Assembly: GCA_964448105.1 (NCBI GenBank)
Contig: CAYUVK010000004.1
Location: 26,831-90,830, forward strand
DNA length: 64,000 nt
Origin: CAVQBP01 sp964448105
GTDB lineage: Bacteria > Bacteroidota > Ignavibacteria > Ignavibacteriales > Ignavibacteriaceae
Direction: 5' to 3'
Positions within the stretch are counted from its first letter, which is position 1; each line of letters opens with the position of its first letter. Of the stretch, positions 58,731-64,000 are shown in pieces. Position numbers and translations under genes: made by a program. The notes beneath the pieces were generated by a model. It was not told the origin of the DNA and did no database searches. It saw nothing but the letters and a program-made list of their open reading frames with translations.

Positions 58731-60686
58731 TTATTTTCTTGGCAACCACACTTTCATTGTTCCTTCACCACGATTCGACCAGGCATAATACGGAATTGCA
58801 GTAATCTTCATTTTACCTTTACCATTATATACAGGAACATTTCCAACAATTTCATTTATACCACCCAACAGATTATCATTTCTTACTATTTTTAAATTCG
58901 CATCATCCGGTAAAGTAAGTTTATTTATATTATGATTATTATCCAATCCTTCAATGCAATAAACTAATGGGCCATATTCAAGTGCCGCCATATTACGATC
59001 ATCGTTTACCATTTTATTGGCTTCAATATGCCGGATTTCCATCGGTAAGTTTAATTCAATAACATCATTATCATTCCAAACATGATTAATGCATGCATAT
59101 CCTTTACTGCTGTAATAATCCACATCTTTTCCGTTAACTTTTAAATTAACTCGCTTGTTAGTATGATTGATGAAGCGGTATAAATCTCCAGGCATAACTT
59201 TATCTTTCACCCAGCCGGGGATACGGAATTTTATTGTAAATGAAGCCGGATTTTCAGTATGAATAGACAGCGCAACTTTACCCTTCCAGGGATAATCTGT
59301 CTGCTGTTCAATATTCAGTAATGAGTTGTTTATATTCACTTTTGCTTTGTTAGAAGCATAAAGATTGATATATAGTGTATCTGACTGCGTTGCATAGATG
59401 ATTCCCGGCAGTGAAGGAATAAAACGAATAAGGTTAGTAGGACAGCATGAACAATCAAACCAGGGTTGACGAGTTTTTGAACCCTGGTTAAAAGCATATT
59501 TACCGTCAGCTTCCAATGGATTCACATAAAAGAATTTTTTACCATCGAGTGATATTCCAGCGATCAATCCGTTATATAATGTTCTTTCAATAATATCAAA
59601 ATACTTGGACTCCCCTGAAAGTGTAAACAAGCGAATGTTCCAAAGTACATCTCCTATTGATGCACAGGTTTCAGCGTACGCAGATAGATTAGGCAATTCA
59701 TAATCCTTACCGAGAGATTCACCTTCATGTTTTGCACCCAATCCTCCTGTAATGTACATTTTACGATTCACCATATTATTCCAAATAATTTTAACGGCAT
59801 GGAGATATGTTGAATCATTAAATATAGCCCCCACATCCGTCATACCTGCATACATGTAAACAGCACGAACTGCATGCCCTACAATTTCTGCCTGCTGGGT
59901 AACAGGTTTGTACTCTTGGCTATATTCACCATAAAGCTTATGTGTCGTTGAATCCCCCCTGATATCCAAAAAATATTTAGCCAGTTTTAAGTATTTTTCA
60001 TTCTTGGTGATACGATATAATTTAACCAAACCGGATTCAACTATCTGATGCCCCGGCGGGAGAGTAAGCTTACCGGGTCCAAAACTTTTTACAAGTAAAT
60101 CGGCATTCTTTAGAGCAATATCTAAAAAATTGCGTTTGCCAGTAGCTATATAATGCGCAACTGCTGCGTGAAATAAATGACCGCTGTTATATAGTTCATG
60201 ACTGCTTTCTATACCTGTCCATCGCTTCCCTGTTTTTTTTACCCAGTTTGCCGGAGGATTATCAGGATCTATAGTAAACCAGGTAGTAATGTAACCATCA
60301 GGTTCCTGACCTATTTTTATTATTGTTATAATTGAATCGAGATAAGCTTCGAGGGCTTTATTGGGTGCACTGATTAGGGAATATGATGCGCCTTCAATTA
60401 TTTTATAAATGTCCGTATCGTCAAAAGGCATCTTTCCATGAACTTTCCCTTGTTTTTTCTTCCCTGCTATCAAGAAGTTATCCAAACGTCCTTCCTTAAC
60501 ACATTTTTCAAGTCCAAAATGTATTGTAGTATTTTGAACTGTCTTTATTTTAGGCAACCAAAAGCTGTCGGTTAATTCGACGTTTTTAATATCGACCATC
60601 GAAATGGAATAATCAGAATATTTCTGCTGCTGTCCGTAGCTTTGAATTAGTAAAAACATTATCGGAAAGAGAATATATTTTTTCAT
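58731..60686 (-). CDS. GH127 family glycoside hydrolase (beta-L-arabinofuranosidase-like), exported
   Basis: The 651-residue protein has a signal peptide (MKKYILFPIMFLLIQSYGQQ) and the GH127 (DUF1680) layout, with DCSCCPTN as the conserved cysteine motif that includes the catalytic cysteines, and ETCASIGDVLWNIRL. Members release beta-L-arabinofuranose with zinc-bound cysteine chemistry. It is secreted to the periplasm and probably degrades plant or microbial glycans. The following gene (60725) is 38 bases upstream on the same strand. Confidence 0.87.
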   Translation of the reverse strand: MKKYILFPIMFLLIQSYGQQQKYSDYSISMVDIKNVELTDSFWLPKIKTVQNTTIHFGLEKCVKEGRLDNFLIAGKKKQGKVHGKMPFDDTDIYKIIEGASYSLISAPNKALEAYLDSIITIIKIGQEPDGYITTWFTIDPDNPPANWVKKTGKRWTGIESSHELYNSGHLFHAAVAHYIATGKRNFLDIALKNADLLVKSFGPGKLTLPPGHQIVESGLVKLYRITKNEKYLKLAKYFLDIRGDSTTHKLYGEYSQEYKPVTQQAEIVGHAVRAVYMYAGMTDVGAIFNDSTYLHAVKIIWNNMVNRKMYITGGLGAKHEGESLGKDYELPNLSAYAETCASIGDVLWNIRLFTLSGESKYFDIIERTLYNGLIAGISLDGKKFFYVNPLEADGKYAFNQGSKTRQPWFDCSCCPTNLIRFIPSLPGIIYATQSDTLYINLYASNKAKVNINNSLLNIEQQTDYPWKGKVALSIHTENPASFTIKFRIPGWVKDKVMPGDLYRFINHTNKRVNLKVNGKDVDYYSSKGYACINHVWNDNDVIELNLPMEIRHIEANKMVNDDRNMAALEYGPLVYCIEGLDNNHNINKLTLPDDANLKIVRNDNLLGGINEIVGNVPVYNGKGKMKITAIPYYAWSNRGEGTMKVWLPRK

Positions 60687-60724
60687 TTATAACTAAGATT
60701 AAATATTTTTAAAGAATTTGAGAT

Positions 60725-61366
60725 TTAAGAATTTTCTAAAATAATATCGCAAGTCTTCAAGACAGCTTTTTTTACTACCTCCATACATTTTCCGTTTTTT
60801 GCTGCTTCCATAAATAATTTTTGTTCCTCCGGATCAAGGAAATCATAATACCTGCCATATTGATGCTCCTGTACTCCCCAACATCTTGTTGAACCAAATT
60901 CTTCTTTAAATCTATCAAAAAACAACCCGGCATATTTAATTGAAGAACCGGCTTTTTCATTTTCTTTTTGGTTTACGGGCTCGAAAAATAATCCTAAAGC
61001 TAGCAGAGATCCCGAAACAGCACCACAGGTTTCTCCTTTAAGTGCTATCCCTCCGGTGAATGGCTTTAAACCACGGACTGTTTCATCTGCTTTTAATTCA
61101 AATTGATCATTTAGTGCACAAAAACTGGCTTGAGCACAACTTCCGTACATGGGTAAGTATTTCTCTACCTTTTCTTCCAATTCCTTATATATTTCTTCTT
61201 TTTTTTTATCTCCCTTAGCAGCTAATACTTCAGTTATTATTGCTGGAAATGCTAATAATGTTAAACCGGCAGTGCAGCCAACAGTTTGTGTAATAAATGT
61301 TCTCCGATTAGTTTTTTTCTGTTCCGTATTATTGAAAAGTTTGTAATTATTTTCATTTGAATTCAT
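60725..61366 (-). CDS. Tat-exported C_GCAxxG_C_C family redox protein
   Basis: The 213-residue protein has a Tat signal (TNRRTFITQ, R21-R22, then a hydrophobic TAGLTLLAFPAII) and the C_GCAxxG_C_C pattern: GSCAQASFC near residue 76, GETCGAVSGSLLALGLFF, then CWGV and GKCMEV. These proteins are small cysteine-rich redox or metal-binding factors of unknown reaction. It precedes the GH127 gene by 38 bases on the same strand. Export is likely from the Tat motif; partner is unknown. Confidence 0.83.
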   Translation of the reverse strand: MNSNENNYKLFNNTEQKKTNRRTFITQTVGCTAGLTLLAFPAIITEVLAAKGDKKKEEIYKELEEKVEKYLPMYGSCAQASFCALNDQFELKADETVRGLKPFTGGIALKGETCGAVSGSLLALGLFFEPVNQKENEKAGSSIKYAGLFFDRFKEEFGSTRCWGVQEHQYGRYYDFLDPEEQKLFMEAAKNGKCMEVVKKAVLKTCDIILENS

Positions 61367-61933
61367 TTTTCCTCCTTTTAATAATTGATGAACAGATAAA
61401 TAATTAACTTCTTCAAAAATAATTTTTCATATGCAACTCATATAAATGATATATGCAAAGAAGATATAACAGATTTACAACTAAGCTATAGTCCAAAATA
61501 AATTCTTTAATAAAATTTCAAAGCTTTGCTAAGTCACTCCCACAATAAGAAACTTCATTTTAAATTTTACTCAACAATCCAGGTAGGGATAAATAGAATG
61601 GCAGAGAAGGAAGAGAAATTGCCCCATTTTCTCCATACCTTCAATTATGGTAGTGGTTAAACTAAAATTATTAATTTTCAAAGGCAACAAAAATCTTTAA
61701 AATCATTTACTCTTATTCATGTAACAAGATTTTGGACAATTCCGTGGCATATCAACAAGAATATGCCTTTTTAGCCGATTTATTTAGTTAATGGAATTAC
61801 TTCGGCACCAAGTTTAGCTCCAATTAATTTATACAAGCTCAGATCGATTTAATGATTTCTCTTCAGAATACTTACCACAACTGATAATTGTTGATATTAA
61901 TGATTTTCAACATAAATACAGAACAATTTATTA
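61367..61933. other. Intergenic region with a plus-strand terminator and no clear gene
   Basis: GGCATAT (61746-61752) and ATATGCC (61761-61767) form a 7-bp stem with an eight-base loop, followed by TTTTT on the plus strand. No plus-strand gene lies upstream; the nearest is a 20-codon frame at 61598-61660 that follows AGGTAGGG. This suggests an unannotated short transcript, perhaps an RNA or a remnant. Otherwise AT-rich with no recognised element. Confidence 0.45.
61746..61772 (+). terminator. Plus-strand terminator-like hairpin without an upstream gene
   Basis: A perfect 7-bp stem with an eight-base loop is followed by five T residues at 61768-61772. The minus strand has no T run after it. 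It thus points to a plus-strand transcript ending here. Confidence 0.5.
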
Positions 61934-62518
61934 TTAAAAAACTGCTCCTCCAATCAAAATACCAATCAGCACTCCTACTAATGCATAACCTGTATTTTCC
62001 CAGATATTCTTTAAATGTATCTTACTCAAATCAGAATTTATTTCATCTAACCTCTCTACTGCACTGCCAAGCTTTTTATTTGAGCTCTCCAATTTACTGT
62101 TTGAATCATTCAACGAATTTATGGAGGGTTGTAGATTAAGTTCCGAAACTTTATTTAAACTATCCGAGACCATTCTTAAGTTCAATGATATATTGTCAAT
62201 TGTTTTATCAATTTTTTCATATTCATTAATAATTCTTAAAGAGATGCTGTCTCTTCTTTGATATACTATTGCTAGTTTATTTGATATATCAAGATAATTT
62301 TTTAATCCAATTGCTATTTCTTCGGAAGAACACAGATTTTTTACGATAACATGTTTACCTGACTGCAATAAATATACTCTGTTGAATTCCCCGTTCAGTA
62401 TGTTATCGTTAAATATTATTTCCCCAGCAGATGTTGTTACAGCCGGTTGTGCAAAAATTATATAATTAATTACTACAAAAAGGAACAGATTTAAAACTAA
62501 TATTTTGTAAATCTTCAT
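61934..62518 (-). CDS. Exported coiled-coil protein with C-terminal membrane anchor
   Basis: The 194-residue protein has a signal peptide (VLNLFLFVVINYIIFAQ), then a long helical region with heptad repeats from about 60 to 165 (KIDKTIDNISLNLRMVSDSL, SSNKKLGSAVERLDEINSDL) and a C-terminal hydrophobic segment (YALVGVLIGILIGGAVF). I recognise no family. It overlaps the upstream gene by four bases. The pair may form an envelope-spanning helical scaffold, which is inference. Confidence 0.6.
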   Translation of the reverse strand: MKIYKILVLNLFLFVVINYIIFAQPAVTTSAGEIIFNDNILNGEFNRVYLLQSGKHVIVKNLCSSEEIAIGLKNYLDISNKLAIVYQRRDSISLRIINEYEKIDKTIDNISLNLRMVSDSLNKVSELNLQPSINSLNDSNSKLESSNKKLGSAVERLDEINSDLSKIHLKNIWENTGYALVGVLIGILIGGAVF

Positions 62519-62919
62519 CTTTCAACTCCCAGGTTTTGATATTTCGGTTCTTTTAATTCTTTTGGTTTTCCGGGGATCCTTTTCTTAATATTTGCGATAG
62601 CATCATCCAATGATTTTCTTTTTTCTTCTAGTTCATTAAAACTGGATTTTATTTTGATAAACTCTTGTTTTAACTTTTTATTCATTTTACTTAAATCGAG
62701 GTTTACCATATCAATTGTTGTTTTTGCATCGATAATAGCATCTTTCACTTTATTGATATTCTTGATTGTTTCTTTTATGCTGTCCTGGGCTGAGGAAACA
62801 CTATTTTCTACTAAGGTAACTTTCGCTTTTATTTCCGAAAAATTATTTCCTCCAAATATTAATAACACAATAAGAATGATTATGACGATGCCAAGCATTA
62901 CTATAACTGTTTTATTCAT
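62515..62919 (-). CDS. Membrane-anchored coiled-coil protein
   Basis: The 134-residue protein begins with a hydrophobic helix (MNKTVIVMLGIVIIILIVLL) and continues as a helix-rich region with heptads (VSSAQDSIKETIKNINKVKD, FIKIKSSFNELEEKRKSLD) to a short Pro/Lys tail. I recognise no family. Its stop overlaps the start of the next gene by four bases, so the two are coupled. It has a good GGAGA-type site before the start. Confidence 0.6.
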   Translation of the reverse strand: MNKTVIVMLGIVIIILIVLLIFGGNNFSEIKAKVTLVENSVSSAQDSIKETIKNINKVKDAIIDAKTTIDMVNLDLSKMNKKLKQEFIKIKSSFNELEEKRKSLDDAIANIKKRIPGKPKELKEPKYQNLGVER

Positions 62920-63550
62920 ATTTCTCTCCTATTTTATAAAATGCAGCTAAATGAAGTAGAATTTAAAACACCTTCCCTGATTTTTATTTTGACAAAATTC
63001 GCACAAAGAATTTATTATAAATAGTTTGTAATTAATCTACGAAAAATGTCATCTCTCCTGTAATTATTTAGTGAATTGGATTTTTTATAAAAATAGTAAA
63101 TAAAAGCGGATGCATCCACCTCATTTGTAACATTAATTATGAGATATGTAACATTTTACTATTTGAATATTCTATTAACTTAAAAAAATTCCAGATTATT
63201 TCATGCAATTGAGTAATCTTAATTATTATTTTTTAATTTAATATTGCTTTTTAATTCATATATATATAATCTTAAGTATTAATTTAAAAATTTTGAGGGA
63301 ATGAGCAGCTTTTCGAGGGTTATGCTCAAAAAATTTTAGTCTTCATCGTAAATAAAAATTTTATATCTAATTTATTTGGGAGTGCCCGGTCGTTTTATAT
63401 TGTGCTTGGAATAGGCATATTTAGGAATTCCCCATCCTAACTCCCCAATGCCTAATTTACAATATTTTAAGCAGAGGCGCTCCCATATTTTTTCTTAAAG
63501 TTTTAACCGTTTATTGTTTAAACCTTAAGCCGATAGCGTCTACGCATTAA
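62920..63550. other. Intergenic region with structured DNA
   Basis: AT-rich sequence before the DUF72 remnant. It contains TGAGCA (63302-63307) and TGCTCA (63323-63328) as a short stem, and the long imperfect inverted repeat at 63378-63484. No gene or promoter is supported. Confidence 0.5.
63378..63484. repeat. Imperfect ~107-bp inverted repeat, MITE-like
   Basis: The ends GGGAGTGCC (63378-63386) and GGCGCTCCC (63476-63484) are inverted with one mismatch, and inner segments also pair (ATATTGTGCTT with AAG-rich 63466-63473; AGGCAT with ATGCCT; TTAGGAATTC with CCCATCCTAA). It has no open reading frame. This looks like a small hairpin element such as a MITE, but I saw no second copy in the window and no clear target-site duplication. 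Confidence 0.5.
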
Positions 63551-64000
63551 ACAGTAGAAGTCCCTCAATGGTTTCGGTCTTTATTTGATATTGTAAAATT
63601 GCCAGAACCCAAAACAGTAGAAGAATATAAATCATCAGTCCCGGAAGATTTTAATTTCACAATTAAAGTTCCTAACTCAATCACCCTGACTCATCATTAC
63701 AGCAAGAATAAATCTGAACCTTTATGAAAAAATCCTTACTTTATGTATGTGGATTTATTCGAAGAGTTCCTGCAGAGTCTAAAGCCGATCCACAATCAGA
63801 TTGCTTCATTAATCTTCCAGTTTGAATATCTTAACAAGGAAAAAATGTCTTCACTCTCTGAATTGCAACGATACTTGCATCAGTTCTTCACTTCCCTGCC
63901 GGCCGAAGTACCGCCAATGTCAATTGAACTAAGAAATCAATATTATTTAAACAGCTCCTATTTCAAATTTCTTATAAATTTAAATCTTTCGCATGTTTTT
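63551..64000 (+). pseudogene. Broken DUF72 family gene, runs off the window
   Basis: The frame from 63551 encodes DUF72-like segments TVEVPQWFRSLFDIV, KVPNSITLTHHY, FEEFLQSLKPI, ASLIFQFEYLN and SIELRNQYYL, in the normal order. An in-frame TGA at 63725-63727 (after SEPL) and a TAA at 63548-63550 just before the frame break the reading frame. The residues before the stop at 63550 are shifted (YALN in another frame joins TVEV), consistent with a frameshift. The N-terminal part is not recognised upstream. DUF72 function is unknown; the gene is probably inactive. Confidence 0.7.

Noticed and set aside
63378..63484. Integron attC site
   Set aside because: The ends lack the RYYYAAC/GTTRRRY core sites, and there is no integrase or cassette array in the window.

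Overview
The window is AT-rich, has no rRNA, tRNA, CRISPR or phage genes that I could see, and is densely coding. Gene content and style (long TonB-dependent receptors with carboxypeptidase-like N-terminal domains, weak Shine-Dalgarno sites, multiheme cytochromes, several sigma-54 activators, Mrp-type ATPases, NifX/NifB-like proteins, GH127 and GH5 enzymes) suggest an anaerobic or facultative bacterium of the Bacteroidota-Chlorobiota branch, possibly Ignavibacteria-like. That placement is inference from content, not from a marker gene.

Layout. 1-1.4 kb (+): DUF134 regulator, His-rich NifX-like protein, TrmO. 1.6-7.4 kb (-): a membrane methyltransferase/HEAT fusion, an unknown protein, then a four-gene operon (NifX-like, small helical protein, zinc ribbon, receiver without phosphoacceptor) behind a PAS/sigma-54 activator. 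7.5-25.5 kb (+): a long one-direction block with a 1-Cys peroxiredoxin, DUF89, methyltransferases, an octaheme cytochrome, a ferritin-like protein, Mrp ATPase, two radical SAM proteins, DUF5320, pyruvoyl arginine decarboxylase, CooC-like ATPase, an OYE/dienoyl-CoA reductase-like flavoenzyme, a phosphatidylserine-decarboxylase-like protein, peptide deformylase, ferredoxin, a MerR-like regulator and a thioredoxin/thioredoxin reductase pair. 25.6-40.8 kb (-): OTR-like octaheme cytochrome, metal ABC permease and ATPase, MFS transporter, second OYE-like enzyme, MIP18-like protein, two TonB receptors with small His-containing exported proteins, and two copies of an isoprenylcysteine-methyltransferase-like gene. 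41.2-46.7 kb (-): sugar isomerase-like protein, GH5, second PAS/sigma-54 activator, Usp-like and NifX-DUF1847 proteins. 47.1-58.3 kb: two paralogous four-gene membrane redox modules facing each other. 58.7-62.9 kb (-): GH127, Tat-exported C_GCAxxG_C_C protein and two coiled-coil membrane proteins. The window ends in a broken DUF72 gene.

How it fits together. The most interesting signal is regulatory: the inverted repeat GTTGCA-N4-TGCAAC or its half sites occur in three intergenic regions, in each case at an activator-like distance from a candidate -24/-12 promoter. These promoters precede the NifX/zinc-ribbon/pseudo-receiver operon, a small membrane protein, the NifX-DUF1847/Usp genes, and one of the redox modules. 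Two activators with cysteine-bearing PAS domains are encoded next to these sites. I infer a redox- or metal-responsive sigma-54 regulon that ties NifX-like proteins of unknown role to a quinone/thiol-type membrane electron-transfer complex.

The redox modules encode a CCG-domain iron-sulfur protein (HdrD/DsrK/HmcF type), a NarI-like cytochrome b, a four-cluster ferredoxin, and an NrfD-type membrane protein fused to a hexaheme cytochrome c. They resemble Hmc/DsrMKJOP complexes rebuilt with the periplasmic cytochrome fused to the NrfD subunit.
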